A stretch of DNA of 64,000 nt from Amycolatopsis sp. CA-128772 (GCF_002904295.1 NZ_PPHG01000082.1:61568-125567), one strand, 5' to 3'. Positions 49,922 to 58,982 are shown, numbered from the stretch's first letter. Numbers and translations: made by a program. The notes: generated from the letters alone by a model not told the origin.

Positions 49922-50869
49922 ATGGAGGAGGTGTCGAGACCGGTGAATCCCCCGCCGTCCGACTCCACGGAGACCAGCCACGACGTGGGCTGGACGCCGA
50001 TCGCCGAAGAAGCTGCCCGCGCCGCGCGTCTGCTGCATCCCAAGGAGGGTGAGCTCCCCCGGCCTGGACGCCGTCGCGTGATGACGGTCGCCAACCAGAA
50101 GGGCGGCGTCGGCAAGACGACCAGCACGGTCAACCTTGCCGCCGCCCTCGCGCTCCACGGGCTCAAGACACTCGTCGTCGACCTCGACCCGCAGGGCAAC
50201 GCGAGTACCGCGCTCGACGTCGACCACCGGTCCGGGACGCCCTCCATCTACGAAGTGCTCATCGGCGAGGTGACGCTCGCCGAGGCCGCCCAGCCGACCG
50301 AGCAGTCCCCCAACCTCTTCTGCGTCCCCGCGACGATCGACCTCGCCGGCGCCGAGATCGAGCTCGTCTCGATGGCGTCCCGCGAGTCCCGGCTCAAGGA
50401 GGCCATCTCCTCGGAGATCCTCGACGAGATCGGCGTCGACTACGTCCTCATCGACTGCCCGCCGTCGCTCGGTTTGCTGACGGTCAACGCGATGGTCGCC
50501 GCGCAGGAGGTGCTCATCCCGATCCAGTGCGAGTACTACGCGCTCGAAGGTCTGGGTCAGCTGCTGAGCAACATCGAGCTTGTGCAGCAGCACCTCAACC
50601 GCGAACTCCGCGTCTCGACGATCCTCCTCACCATGTACGACGGCCGCACCAAGCTGGCCGACCAGGTGACGAACGAGGTGCGGAACCACTTCGGCGACAC
50701 CGTCCTCAAGACGGTCATCCCCCGCAGTGTGAAGGTGTCCGAGGCGCCCGGGTACGGCCAGACCGTGCTCGCCTACGACCCCGGCTCGCGCGGGGCGCTG
50801 AGCTACGTCGACGCGGCCAAGGAGATCGCCGAGCGCGGCGCACAGATGGAGAAGGGTAGTTCGACATGA
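49922..50869 (+). CDS. parA: Chromosome-partitioning ATPase ParA
   Basis: The 315-residue ParA/Soj ATPase has a 50-residue variable N-terminus, deviant Walker A ANQKGGVGKTTSTVNLA (about residues 56-72), Walker A' LVVDLDPQGNAST and Walker B YVLIDCPPSLGLLTVNAM, followed by ALEGLGQLLSNIELV. With ParB and parS it moves replicated origins apart. The start is uncertain: ATG 49922, GTG 49931 or GTG 49943 are in frame around GGAGGAGG, and the last has the best spacing to that site. The stop overlaps parB by four bases. Confidence 0.96.
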   Translation: MEEVSRPVNPPPSDSTETSHDVGWTPIAEEAARAARLLHPKEGELPRPGRRRVMTVANQKGGVGKTTSTVNLAAALALHGLKTLVVDLDPQGNASTALDVDHRSGTPSIYEVLIGEVTLAEAAQPTEQSPNLFCVPATIDLAGAEIELVSMASRESRLKEAISSEILDEIGVDYVLIDCPPSLGLLTVNAMVAAQEVLIPIQCEYYALEGLGQLLSNIELVQQHLNRELRVSTILLTMYDGRTKLADQVTNEVRNHFGDTVLKTVIPRSVKVSEAPGYGQTVLAYDPGSRGALSYVDAAKEIAERGAQMEKGSST

Positions 50870-51867
50870 CCGAGCGTCGAGGAGGGCTGGGGCGCGGCCT
50901 CGCCGCCCTGATCCCGACCGGACCCACCGGCGGTGGTCCCCTGCCCGCACCCGGCGATGCGGCCGCGGCGGACAAGAAGACGGCCGAGGAGAAAGGCTGG
51001 TTCGCGGCGAACGGGCAGGCGCAGCAGCACGGCGGCGAGGTCGCCGGCGCGGTCTACCGGGAGATCCCGGTCAGCTCGATCAAGCCGAACCCGAAGCAGC
51101 CGCGCCAGGTCTTCGACGAAGACGCGCTCGCCGAACTCGAGCACTCGATCCGCGCGTTCGGGCTCATGCAGCCCATCGTCGTCCGCGAGCTCGGCAACGA
51201 CGAGTACGAGCTCGTCATGGGCGAGCGGCGGCTGCGTGCTTCCCAGCAGGCGGAGCTCGACGCGATCCCGGCGATCGTCCGGCAGACCGCCGACGAGTCG
51301 ATGCTGCGCGACGCGCTCCTGGAAAACATCCACCGCGTTCAGCTGAACCCGCTCGAAGAGGCGGCGGCCTACCAGCAGCTGCTCGACGAGTTCGCCGTCA
51401 CGCACGAGGAGCTGGCGAGCCGGATCGGCCGCAGCCGGCCCGTCATCACCAACACGATCCGGCTCCTCAAGCTCCCCCTGCCGGTGCAGCGCCGGGTCGC
51501 TGCGGGCGTCCTGTCCGCCGGGCACGCGCGGGCGTTGCTGTCGCTGGAGGACGCCGAAAGCCAGGAGGAGCTCGCCGCGCGGATCGTCGCGGAGGGCATG
51601 TCGGTCCGGGCGACCGAGGAAGCCGTCACGCTCAAGAAGAGCGAGAAGCCGGCCAAGCCGAAGCCCGCGCCACGCAAGCCGATCCAGGCGCCGGGGTTGC
51701 AGGAACTCGCGAACCGCCTTTCGGACCGCTTCGACACCCGCGTCAAGGTCGACCTCGGCCGGCGGAAGGGGCGGATCACGCTCGAATTCGGGTCGGTCGA
51801 CGACCTTGAGCGGATCGTCGCGATCATCGATGCGAACGGGATGAATCAGACACCGAAAACCGATTAG
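50866..51867 (+). CDS. parB: Chromosome-partitioning protein ParB
   Basis: The 333-residue protein begins with the ParA-contact motif RRGGLGRGLAALIP, has the ParB/Srx CTPase domain (about residues 62-150: VSSIKPNPKQPRQVFDED, GERRLRASQQAELDAIPAIV), the central HTH (about 165-235: EELASRIGRSRPVITNTIRLLKLP, AGHARALLSLE) and a C-terminal dimer domain (about 280-333). It binds parS sites, of which four candidates lie in the window, and slides as a CTP-dependent clamp. ATG 50866 overlaps parA. Confidence 0.97.
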   Translation: MTERRGGLGRGLAALIPTGPTGGGPLPAPGDAAAADKKTAEEKGWFAANGQAQQHGGEVAGAVYREIPVSSIKPNPKQPRQVFDEDALAELEHSIRAFGLMQPIVVRELGNDEYELVMGERRLRASQQAELDAIPAIVRQTADESMLRDALLENIHRVQLNPLEEAAAYQQLLDEFAVTHEELASRIGRSRPVITNTIRLLKLPLPVQRRVAAGVLSAGHARALLSLEDAESQEELAARIVAEGMSVRATEEAVTLKKSEKPAKPKPAPRKPIQAPGLQELANRLSDRFDTRVKVDLGRRKGRITLEFGSVDDLERIVAIIDANGMNQTPKTD

Positions 51868-51944
51868 GGATCACCCCAGGGTGTTTCGTCACGGTGATGA
51901 TTGCTCCTCGGAGCGGTGACCGGCACAACGAGTGATCACACGAA

Positions 51945-51977
51945 AAAGGCCGCCACGGAGAATCCGAGGCGGCCTTT
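51945..51977. terminator. Terminator after parB, perfect 10-bp stem
   Basis: AAAGGCCGCC (51945-51954) and GGCGGCCTTT (51968-51977) form a perfect stem between the convergent parB and D-Ala ligase-like genes. The A/T ends suit both directions. Confidence 0.9.
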
Positions 51978-51990
51978 CGCGTAGAAAAAG

Positions 51991-52935
51991 TCAGCGAGCG
52001 ATCGCCCGCGCGATCAGTTCGGCGAACACCGCGCCGAGCGACTTGCCCGCCGCCTCGATCGCCATCGGCACCGTCGACGTCTCGGTCAGGCCGGGCGACG
52101 GGTTCACTTCGAGGAAGTGGACCGTGCCGTCCGCCGTCACGACCGCGTCGGTGCGGGAGATGTCGCGGAGGCCGAGCACGCGGTGCGCGGCGACGGCCAG
52201 TTCGGCGACCGCCTTGGCCGCGGTGTCGTCGAGCCGGGCCGGGGTGAAGAAGTCGGTCAGGCCGGCCGTGTAGCGGGCCGTGTAGTCGTACACGCCGCTC
52301 TCCGGCACGATTTCGACGGCCGGCAGGGCCTCGGGCCCGTCCTCGCCCTCGACGACCGTCACGGCCACCTCGACGCCGTCCACGAACCGCTCGGCGAGCA
52401 CGGTGTCGCCGTACGCGAAGCAGCCGACCATCGCGGCCGGCAGTTCCGCCGCCTCGCGGACGACCTGCGTGCCGAGCGCCGAGCCGCCCTGGTCCGGCTT
52501 GAGGATGAGCGGCAGGCCGAGGCGCTCCACCATCGCGTCGAGCACCGCCTGGGCGCCGAGCTCGCGGAACGTGCTGTGCGGCAGCACCACCCAGCCGGGC
52601 GTCGCGAAGCCGGCGTTCTCCAGCAGCGCCTTCGCGGTCGGCTTGTCCCACGCGCGGCGGCAGCCCTGGGAGCCGGTGCCGACGAACGGCACGCCCAGCA
52701 TCTCCAGCACCGTCTGCACCGAGCCGTTCTCGCCCTCGCCGCCGTGCAGCGCGACGACCACCGCGTCCGGGCGGTGCGTGCGCAGCCGCTCCAGGAGCCC
52801 CGCGTCGGTGTCCCACTCCTCGATGCCGAAGCCCTCGGACTTCAGCGCCGCGGAGAGCCGCCGCCCGGACCTCAGGGAGACGTCGCGTTCGTGCGAGAGG
52901 CCGCCGGCGAGCACGGCAACGGTACGGTCGACCAC
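51991..52935 (-). CDS. D-alanine-D-alanine ligase family protein
   Basis: The 314-residue ATP-grasp enzyme has the Ddl-type N-terminus VAVLAGGLSHERDVSLRSG, VVALHGGEGENGSVQTVLEMLGVPFVGTG (in parts), ATP-binding LILKPDQGGSALGTQVV and the C-terminal metal-binding HFLEVNPSPGLTETSTVP. Family members join two D-alanines for peptidoglycan. Its length (314) is close to DdlB and shorter than mycobacterial Ddl. Actinobacteria normally encode Ddl beside gpsA and thiL, so this may be a second ligase. Substrate cannot be inferred from motifs alone. It lies 26 bases downstream of a PLP aminotransferase, suggesting an operon. Confidence 0.88.
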   Translation of the reverse strand: MVDRTVAVLAGGLSHERDVSLRSGRRLSAALKSEGFGIEEWDTDAGLLERLRTHRPDAVVVALHGGEGENGSVQTVLEMLGVPFVGTGSQGCRRAWDKPTAKALLENAGFATPGWVVLPHSTFRELGAQAVLDAMVERLGLPLILKPDQGGSALGTQVVREAAELPAAMVGCFAYGDTVLAERFVDGVEVAVTVVEGEDGPEALPAVEIVPESGVYDYTARYTAGLTDFFTPARLDDTAAKAVAELAVAAHRVLGLRDISRTDAVVTADGTVHFLEVNPSPGLTETSTVPMAIEAAGKSLGAVFAELIARAIAR

Positions 52936-52961
52936 CGTGGAAACTCCTTAAGAAGAATGAA

Positions 52962-54296
52962 TCAGACCGTGTCCGGGGACGGGTTCTGCGGTCCCTGGAT
53001 CTGGCGCGAGGTCACGCTACCGAAGGTGCGGGCGAGGTCCATTTCGGACTCCAGCACCGCCGCCAGCCGCCGCACGCCCTCGCGGATGCGTTCCGGGGTC
53101 GGGTAGCAGTAGGACAGCCGCATCTGGCGGCTGCCGAACCCGTCCGCGTAGAAGCCGGTGCCGGACGCGTACGCCACCCGTGCGGTCACCGCGCGCGGCA
53201 GCATCGCCTTCGTGTCGACGCCCTCCGGCACCGTCACCCAGACGTAGAACCCGCCGTCCGGCTTCGTCCACGAGCAACCCGGGGGCAGGTACTGGTCGAG
53301 TGCGGAGAGGATCGCGTCGCGCCGCTCGCGGTAGTTCTCGCGGAACTTCTTGATCTGGCCCTTCCAGTCGTGCGTGGCCAGGTAGCGCGAGACGATCATC
53401 TGGTTGAACGTCGGCGGGCACAGCGTCGCCGACTCCGCGGCCAGCACGAGCTTCTCGCGCACGGCGTGCGGCGCGAGCACCCAGCCGACGCGCAGGCCGG
53501 AGGCGAACGTCTTGGAGAACGAGCCGAGGTACACGACGTTGTCGGGGTCGGTCGACCGCAGCGCGGGGTACGTCTGCCCGTCGAAGCCGAGCAACCCGTA
53601 CGGGTTGTCTTCGACGACCAGGACGCCGTGCTCCCGGCAGATCTCCAGGATCTCCGCGCGGCGCTCGACGGCCAGCGTGACGCCGGCGGGGTTGTGGAAG
53701 TTCGGGATCGTGTAGAGGAACTTGACCCGGCGGCCGGCCTTCTTGGTCTGGTCGAGCGCTTCACGCAGCAGCGAAGGCACCAAACCCTGGTCGTCCATCG
53801 CGACGTGCACGACCTGCGCCTGGTACGCGGCGAACGACCCCAGCGCGCCGACGTACGAGGGGCCCTCGGCGATCACGACGTCACCCGGGTCGCAGAACAG
53901 CCGCGTGACCATGTCCAGGCCCATCTGCGAGCCGACGGTCACCACGACGTCGTCCGGGTGCGCCTTGATGCCTTCCAGGGCCATGATTTCGCAGATCTGC
54001 TCGCGCAGCACCGGGATGCCGTGCGCCGAGCCGTACTGCAGGGCCACCAGGCCGTCTTCGGCGATGATCTCGGCCACCTGCGCCGACAGCGTGTCGAGCG
54101 GGAGGGCTGCCAGGTTCGGCATGCCGCCGGCCAGCGAAACCACCTCGGGCCGGCTGGCCACCGCGAACAGGGCCCGGATCTCCGAAGCGGTCATCCCGGC
54201 GGTGCGTGCGGCGTACCGCTCGAGGTGCGGGTCGAGGTTCTGGCGGCCACTGGTTTGCCGGCCACTGTGCGGCTTGCTGGGGCGGTTCTCGGTCAT
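52962..54296 (-). CDS. PLP-dependent aminotransferase, class I/II
   Basis: The 444-residue fold-type I aminotransferase has SLAGGMPNLAALPLD near the N-terminus, QYGSAHGIPVLREQICEIM (about 101-119), NFHNPAGVTL, the Asp in VVEDNPYGLLGFDG and the PLP lysine in LGSFSKTFASGLRVGW, and ends with a dimer domain. It resembles the alpha-aminoadipate/kynurenine aminotransferase (LysN/MocR-like) group. ATG 54296 begins MTENRPSKPHSG; an upstream ATG at 54350 is less likely. Together with the Ddl-like gene it is inserted between parB and the GNAT gene relative to mycobacteria. Substrate unknown. Confidence 0.92.
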   Translation of the reverse strand: MTENRPSKPHSGRQTSGRQNLDPHLERYAARTAGMTASEIRALFAVASRPEVVSLAGGMPNLAALPLDTLSAQVAEIIAEDGLVALQYGSAHGIPVLREQICEIMALEGIKAHPDDVVVTVGSQMGLDMVTRLFCDPGDVVIAEGPSYVGALGSFAAYQAQVVHVAMDDQGLVPSLLREALDQTKKAGRRVKFLYTIPNFHNPAGVTLAVERRAEILEICREHGVLVVEDNPYGLLGFDGQTYPALRSTDPDNVVYLGSFSKTFASGLRVGWVLAPHAVREKLVLAAESATLCPPTFNQMIVSRYLATHDWKGQIKKFRENYRERRDAILSALDQYLPPGCSWTKPDGGFYVWVTVPEGVDTKAMLPRAVTARVAYASGTGFYADGFGSRQMRLSYCYPTPERIREGVRRLAAVLESEMDLARTFGSVTSRQIQGPQNPSPDTV

Positions 54297-54485
54297 CGAC
54301 GATTCACCCGGGGGCTCGGTTGGCAGATCCTGTCGAGTGTAACCGTGCACCCATCCGGGACCCCTGGCCTTTCGGTGCTTGTCACATCGGCCTATCCTCG
54401 ACCGTGGCCCCGTGTTCGTGCCGTGGATCTTGCGCGGCTTGACGGGCGGGCGGCCGGTCGGGACAGCAGGTCAGGGAGGTCGCGG

Positions 54486-55130
54486 GTGTCGCGTCGCGTC
54501 GTGGGCGTCACACTGGACAACCTGGAGCACCTGCCGAAGAGCTGCCGCCGGTGCGTGTACTGGGAGCTGGCGCCGCACCTCAAGCACCAGGCCGAGGAGT
54601 TCGGCGCGACCGAGGTCGAGAAGGAAGCCTGGGTGTCGAGCGTGCTGCTCGAGTGGGGTTCCTGCGGCCGCATCGTCTACAGCGACACGCTGCCGGTCGG
54701 GTTCGTGCTGTACGCCCCGCCGAACGCCGTCCCCCGTGCGCTGGCCTTCCCGACGTCCCCGCCGAGCGCGGACGCGGTCCTCCTGACGTCGTTCCAGATC
54801 CTGCCCGAGTTCCGCGGTGGCGGCCTCGGCCGGATGCTGGTCCAGGCGGTCGCCAAGGACCTGACGAAGCGCGGGGTCCGCGCGATCGAGGCGTTCGGCG
54901 ACGCCCGCCCCGACGAGGCCGACCCGGACGGCGGGCACAGCTGCGTGCTGCCGGCGGCCTTCCTGCAGAGCGTGGGCTTCAAGACGGTCCGCCCGCACCA
55001 GAAGTGGCCGCGGCTGCGCCTCGAGCTGCGTTCGGCGATCACCTGGAAGGAAGACGTCGAGGCGGCGCTGGAGCGGCTGCTCGGCCAGGTGACGATCACC
55101 ACCGCCGAGCCGAGCCTCGGCCGCGCCTGA
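54486..55130 (+). CDS. GNAT family acetyltransferase (Rv3916c-like)
   Basis: The 214-residue protein starts at GTG 54486 (MSRRVVGVTLDNLEHLPKSC) and contains the cysteine pair SCRRCVYWE, WGSCGRIVYSDTLPVGFVLY and the acetyl-CoA loop ILPEFRGGGLGRMLVQAVAKDL (about residues 108-129). It is the conserved GNAT gene between parB and cwlM in actinobacteria. The substrate is unknown. A much longer upstream frame is an antisense shadow of the aminotransferase gene. The 189-base gap before it includes the promoter shared with the divergent aminotransferase. Confidence 0.9.
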   Translation: MSRRVVGVTLDNLEHLPKSCRRCVYWELAPHLKHQAEEFGATEVEKEAWVSSVLLEWGSCGRIVYSDTLPVGFVLYAPPNAVPRALAFPTSPPSADAVLLTSFQILPEFRGGGLGRMLVQAVAKDLTKRGVRAIEAFGDARPDEADPDGGHSCVLPAAFLQSVGFKTVRPHQKWPRLRLELRSAITWKEDVEAALERLLGQVTITTAEPSLGRA

Positions 55131-55340
55131 TTTTTGATCCGTAAACGTTTGCGCTTGTGTTTCGGCAGGTCCGGAACACGGTGTGCACAACTGTGGAAGA
55201 AGAGCCGAGTTATCCACAGAGCCCTGCTAGGAGCGGTGGACAAGCTGTGGAGAACTGCCCCGAAACCTGGGGACGCGCGCATCGCGTCCCCAGGGGTGGT
55301 GGGGCAGCTGAAGGAGAGCCGCTAGGGGTTGTGGTCGACC
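55131..55340. promoter_or_regulatory. GNAT-cwlM convergent gap with DnaA boxes
   Basis: This 210-base gap holds a perfect DnaA box TTATCCACA at 55210-55218 and several variants (ACTGTGGAAGA near 55190, GCTGTGGAGAA near 55245). A GGGGACGC/GCGTCCCC inverted repeat at about 55269-55291 may be the cwlM terminator. Confidence 0.55.
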
Positions 55341-56489
55341 CTATTCGGCCTTCGCGAGCTCGTGCGCCAGAACGTCGGCGAACGTGAACGTTCCCGTCGG
55401 CTGGTCGCCTTCGCCGAGCAGGTACAGGCGCTTGACGGCGATCAGGATGCCCTCCGCGACGATGTCGCGGAACGCCGGGTCGCCGAGCTTGCGGGCGTCG
55501 TCCGGGTTCGTCAGGTAGCCGATCTCGACCCGGACGGCCGGGCACCGGGTGCGGGTGAAGATGTCCCACGACTTGTAGTGCGTGCGGCAGTCGAGCATGC
55601 CCGTTCGGGCCGCGACCTCGCGCTGGATGAAGCCGGCCAGCAGCTCGCCCACCGTGGACGTGGTGCCGTTGCCGTTGCCGAAGTGGAAGCTCGCGACGCC
55701 CTGCGCGCGCGGCGAGGGGTTCTTGTCGCTGTGCAGCGAGAGGAACAGGTCGGCGCCCGCGTCGTTGGCGAACTTGGCGCGCTCCAGCTCGGTGGGGCTG
55801 TGGTTCGGGCCGCGGGAGATCAGCGCCTCCATGCCGGTGGCCTTCATCCGGCCCTCCAGGCGGCGCGCGAGGTCCCAGGCGATGTCGGCCTCGCGCAGGC
55901 CGCCGGCGACCACGCCGAGGTCGTCGCCGCCGTGGCCGGGGTCGATCACGATGCGCTTGCCGCGCAGCCGCGGACCGGCCTGGCGCACCTGCTCCTGCTC
56001 GCGCAGGAAGACCGGGCGGCCGCCGCGGGCGCGCGGCGAGGACAGGCGGTGCAGTTCGCGGATGGTCGCCGGGCCGCACATGCCGTCCGGCGTCAGGCGC
56101 ATGTCGCGCTGGAACGTCTTGAGCGCGCGCTCGGTCGCCGGGCCGAAGTAGCCGTCGGGGCGGCCGGCGTCGAAGCCGAGCTCGGTGAGGCGCTCCTGCA
56201 GCGTGAAGACGTCGTCGCCGTGGACCGGGGACGCGATCATGTACGACAGCGGGCGGCTGCCCAGGTGGTAGCTGGCGCCCTTGAGCGCCTGGAACGTCGC
56301 CGGACCCACGATGCCGTCGGTCATCAGCCCACGACGCTGCTGGAAGGCACGGACGGCGCCCTCGATGGCGACGTCGAACGTGTCGTAGGCGTCGGTACCG
56401 GTGACCGGCGGGAGCAGGTCCATCCCGGCCAGGATGGACCTGATCTCGGCGACGTCCGGACCGGCGTCACCGCGGCGGAGTACCCGCAT
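55341..56489 (-). CDS. cwlM: CwlM-like N-acetylmuramoyl-L-alanine amidase homologue
   Basis: The 382-residue protein has two peptidoglycan-binding PGB1 domains (about residues 5-75 and 95-160: VRAFQQRRGLMTDGIVGPATFQAL, ALKTFQRDMRLTPDGMCGPATI) and an Amidase_3 domain (about 180-360). Zinc-ligand positions appear intact: His in VIDPGHGGDD, Glu in GGLREADIAWDLA, His in SLHSDKNPS, plus the catalytic Glu in RVEIGYLTNP. There is no signal peptide, which fits CwlM acting in the cytosol as an activator of MurA in mycobacteria rather than as a lytic enzyme. It lies upstream of trxA and trxB in the usual order, all on the minus strand. Confidence 0.92.
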   Translation of the reverse strand: MRVLRRGDAGPDVAEIRSILAGMDLLPPVTGTDAYDTFDVAIEGAVRAFQQRRGLMTDGIVGPATFQALKGASYHLGSRPLSYMIASPVHGDDVFTLQERLTELGFDAGRPDGYFGPATERALKTFQRDMRLTPDGMCGPATIRELHRLSSPRARGGRPVFLREQEQVRQAGPRLRGKRIVIDPGHGGDDLGVVAGGLREADIAWDLARRLEGRMKATGMEALISRGPNHSPTELERAKFANDAGADLFLSLHSDKNPSPRAQGVASFHFGNGNGTTSTVGELLAGFIQREVAARTGMLDCRTHYKSWDIFTRTRCPAVRVEIGYLTNPDDARKLGDPAFRDIVAEGILIAVKRLYLLGEGDQPTGTFTFADVLAHELAKAE

Positions 56490-56703
56490 GCACTCCTCGC
56501 TCTTCCTAAGGCACCGATGGGGAGCTCGGTGCGTGGTAAGAAAACCTTCGCTGGGACGGGCCCAGGTCCTCTATTGTGCCTTGCCAACTCTGGGTGACAG
56601 CGCAGGCCCGGTAGGTACGTCAAGAACCCGTTAGTGGAGTACCCGGCGTGGTCGCGATCACGCACGATTTCACCCACCTTGCGCAGATTCCCCCGAACGG
56701 CGA

Positions 56704-56747
56704 CGAACCCGGGGCCACGAGAGGGATTCCCGCAGGCCCCGGGTTCG
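56704..56747 (-). terminator. Terminator after trxA, perfect 13-bp stem
   Basis: CGAACCCGGGGCC (56704-56716) and GGCCCCGGGTTCG (56735-56747) pair perfectly, 15 bases downstream of the trxA stop. It separates the trxBA operon from cwlM, whose promoter then lies in 56490-56703. Confidence 0.88.
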
Positions 56748-56762
56748 CCGGAGTGGTTCGAT

Positions 56763-57086
56763 TCAGAGGACGTCGGCGAGGTCCGACAGCAGCGCGGCCT
56801 TCGGCTTCGCGCCCACGATCTGCTTCACCGGCTTGCCGCCCTGGAACAGGATCAGCGTCGGGATGGACATCACCTGGTAGTCACGCGGCGTGTTCGGGTT
56901 CTCGTCGATGTCGATCTTGGCGATGGTCAGCTTCTCGCCGTTCTCGGCCGCGATCTCCTCGAGCACCGGGGCGACCATCTTGCACGGGCCGCACCAGGTG
57001 GCCCAGAAGTCGACGAGGACCGGCTTCTCGCTGGTCAGGACCTCGTCGACGAACGTCGCGTCGGTCACCTTGACGGTGTTGGCCAT
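56763..57086 (-). CDS. trxA: Thioredoxin
   Basis: The 107-residue thioredoxin has active site WCGPCKM (about residues 29-35), the conserved cis-Pro in SIPTLILFQGG and the buried Asp in VLVDFWATWCG. It begins MANTVKVTDATFVDEVL. It is reduced by the TrxB encoded upstream with NADPH and reduces cytosolic disulphides. ATG 57086 follows GAAGGAGAAACC; a longer upstream frame runs into trxB and is rejected. Confidence 0.98.
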   Translation of the reverse strand: MANTVKVTDATFVDEVLTSEKPVLVDFWATWCGPCKMVAPVLEEIAAENGEKLTIAKIDIDENPNTPRDYQVMSIPTLILFQGGKPVKQIVGAKPKAALLSDLADVL

Positions 57087-57121
57087 GGTTTCTCCTTCAG
57101 GGGTGGTTGGAAGCCGGTAAG

Positions 57122-58114
57122 TCAGTTGGTGCCCGCGCCGTAGCCGCCGCCGACGAGCTCGGCCGCCTCGTGCGCGTCCGACTCGCCGTGCTCCGCGAGC
57201 CATCGTTCCGCGTCGATCGCGGCGCTGCACCCGGAACCGGCGGCGGTGATCGCCTGCCGGTAGGTGCGGTCCACCAGGTCGCCGGCCGCGAAGACGCCGT
57301 CGAGGTTGGTGAAGGAGGTCTTGCCCTTGGTGACGACGTAGCCGTCCTCGTCCAGCTCGACCTGCCCCTTCACCAGCTGGCTGCGGGGGTCGTGCCCGAT
57401 CGCGACGAAGAAGCCCGACACGTCGAGCGTCGACTCCGAGCCGTCCTTGGTGTCCTTGAGCTGCAGGCCCTCGACCTTGCCGTCCCCGAGCACGCCGGTG
57501 ATCTGCGAGTTGAGCTGCCACTTGATCTTCTCGTTCGCGCGGGCGCGCTCGATCATGATCTTGGAGGCGCGGAACTCGTCGCGCCGGTGGACGATCGTGA
57601 CGGACTTCGCGAACTTCGTCAGGAAGGTCGCCTCCTCCATCGCCGAATCGCCACCGCCGGCGACCACGATGTCGTGGTCGCGGAAGAAGAAGCCGTCACA
57701 GGTCGCACAGGCCGACACACCGCGGCCGAGCAGCTCCTGCTCGCCCGGCACGTTGAGGTACCGCGCCGCGGCACCCATGGCGAGGATGACCGCGCGGGCG
57801 GCGTAGCGCTTGCCGTTCGCGACGACGTACTTGACGTCCCCGGTCAGCTCCAGCGACTCGACGTCCTCCGCGCGCAGCTCGGCGCCGAAGCGCTCGGCCT
57901 GCTTGCGCATCTCCTCCATCAGGTCCGGACCCATGATGCCGTCGCGGAACCCGGGGAAGTTCTCGACCTCGGTCGTCGTCATCAGCGCGCCGCCGAACTG
58001 CGTGCCCTCGAACACCAGCGGTTCAAGCTGGGCCCGCGCCGCGTAAACGGCAGCGGTGTATCCGGCAGGACCCGACCCGACGATGATCAGGTTCCTGATT
58101 TCCTCGGCAGCCAC
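57122..58114 (-). CDS. trxB: Thioredoxin-disulfide reductase
   Basis: The 330-residue flavoenzyme has the FAD motif LIIVGSGPAGYTAAVYAARA (about residues 8-27), redox-active CATCDGFF (about 138-145), NADPH motif VVAGGGDSAMEEATFL and the C-terminal FAD-binding GVFAAGDLVDRTYRQAITAAGSG. Length and motifs are those of the low-molecular-weight bacterial enzyme. It reduces thioredoxin A encoded 35 bases downstream. ATG 58114 gives MAAEEIRNLIIVG. It is downstream of the sigM/anti-sigma pair, as in mycobacteria. Confidence 0.98.
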   Translation of the reverse strand: MAAEEIRNLIIVGSGPAGYTAAVYAARAQLEPLVFEGTQFGGALMTTTEVENFPGFRDGIMGPDLMEEMRKQAERFGAELRAEDVESLELTGDVKYVVANGKRYAARAVILAMGAAARYLNVPGEQELLGRGVSACATCDGFFFRDHDIVVAGGGDSAMEEATFLTKFAKSVTIVHRRDEFRASKIMIERARANEKIKWQLNSQITGVLGDGKVEGLQLKDTKDGSESTLDVSGFFVAIGHDPRSQLVKGQVELDEDGYVVTKGKTSFTNLDGVFAAGDLVDRTYRQAITAAGSGCSAAIDAERWLAEHGESDAHEAAELVGGGYGAGTN

Positions 58115-58193
58115 CCGTGACCTCCGCTCGTAGTGACCCGTGTACCAGGCTCAACACGATCGTAGGTGGCCATGTTCCCGGCCGTGACAGCTG

Positions 58194-58982
58194 CTACTTC
58201 TCCCCGACGACCTTGTCGAACAACACGGCCGGGTTTCCGGGTCCGCAGTCCGCTCCGAAGGCCACCAGCCGGAACTGGGCGAGCTTGCCGGTGGTCAGGA
58301 TGATCATCACCCCGGCCTTGCCGCCGACGTTCACCGGGCGGATGCCCTCCGGGCGCACCTTCGGGTCCAGGCCGGCGGCCGCGATGCACGCGTCGAGCCG
58401 GTCCTCGTTCTGCAGCGGGCCGAAGTCGCGGACGCCGATCGCCTTGCCGACCAGGGCCTGCGCGCCGGCGCCGTCGGTGCCGACCGACGGGCCCGTCGGG
58501 GCGGCGACGTTCGGGGTGCCGGGCTGCTGCGACGTGCCGGGGATCGCGACGGTCACGGCGACCACCGCCGCCGCGGCCGCGGTCAGGACGCCGGCGGCCC
58601 AGCCGAGCCGCTTGTTCCGCTTCCGCCGGGCCGCCGCGAGGTCCACCACCGGGGCGTCCTGCGGTGCCGGAGCTGCCTGCTGGGCACCCGGCTGCGTTGC
58701 CCCGGGAAACCGCGCCGCTGCTTCGGCGGCCAGCGCCGCGTCCAGCCGGGCGGCGAACTCCGCGGGCATCCGCGGGGCGGGTGTGTGGGCCAGCGAAGCC
58801 AGGTCGGCCTGCGTGGCGTCGAGGGCGGCCAGGATCTCCCGCGCCTCCGGGTCGGCGTCGACCAGCGGCCACAGCTCCGCCGCCTGCGCCTCGTCCAGGA
58901 CACCGGCGTGGAGGTCGGCGAGCACGTCGACAGACCAGGGCGGACCGACGGTCCCCCCGATCCCCCGGCTTTCGTCCGTCAT
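58194..58982 (-). CDS. Membrane anti-sigma factor (RsmA-like) of the SigM pair
   Basis: The 262-residue protein has a helical cytosolic N-terminal domain (about 1-110: WSVDVLADLHAGVLDEAQAAELWPLVDAD), one membrane helix (about 127-148: LGWAAGVLTAAAAAVVAVTVA) and an extracytoplasmic domain (about 150-262) with two cysteines (ACIAAAGL and FGADCGPG). No HxxxCxxC zinc motif is present. It overlaps the sigma gene by four bases, and the layout matches Rv3912, the partner of SigM in mycobacteria. It should hold the sigma factor inactive at the membrane until a signal arrives. Confidence 0.85.
   Translation of the reverse strand: MTDESRGIGGTVGPPWSVDVLADLHAGVLDEAQAAELWPLVDADPEAREILAALDATQADLASLAHTPAPRMPAEFAARLDAALAAEAAARFPGATQPGAQQAAPAPQDAPVVDLAAARRKRNKRLGWAAGVLTAAAAAVVAVTVAIPGTSQQPGTPNVAAPTGPSVGTDGAGAQALVGKAIGVRDFGPLQNEDRLDACIAAAGLDPKVRPEGIRPVNVGGKAGVMIILTTGKLAQFRLVAFGADCGPGNPAVLFDKVVGEK

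Noticed and set aside
53370..55130. 586-codon frame including the GNAT gene
   Set aside because: The first 370 codons mirror the aminotransferase gene on the other strand; the GNAT domain starts properly at 54486.
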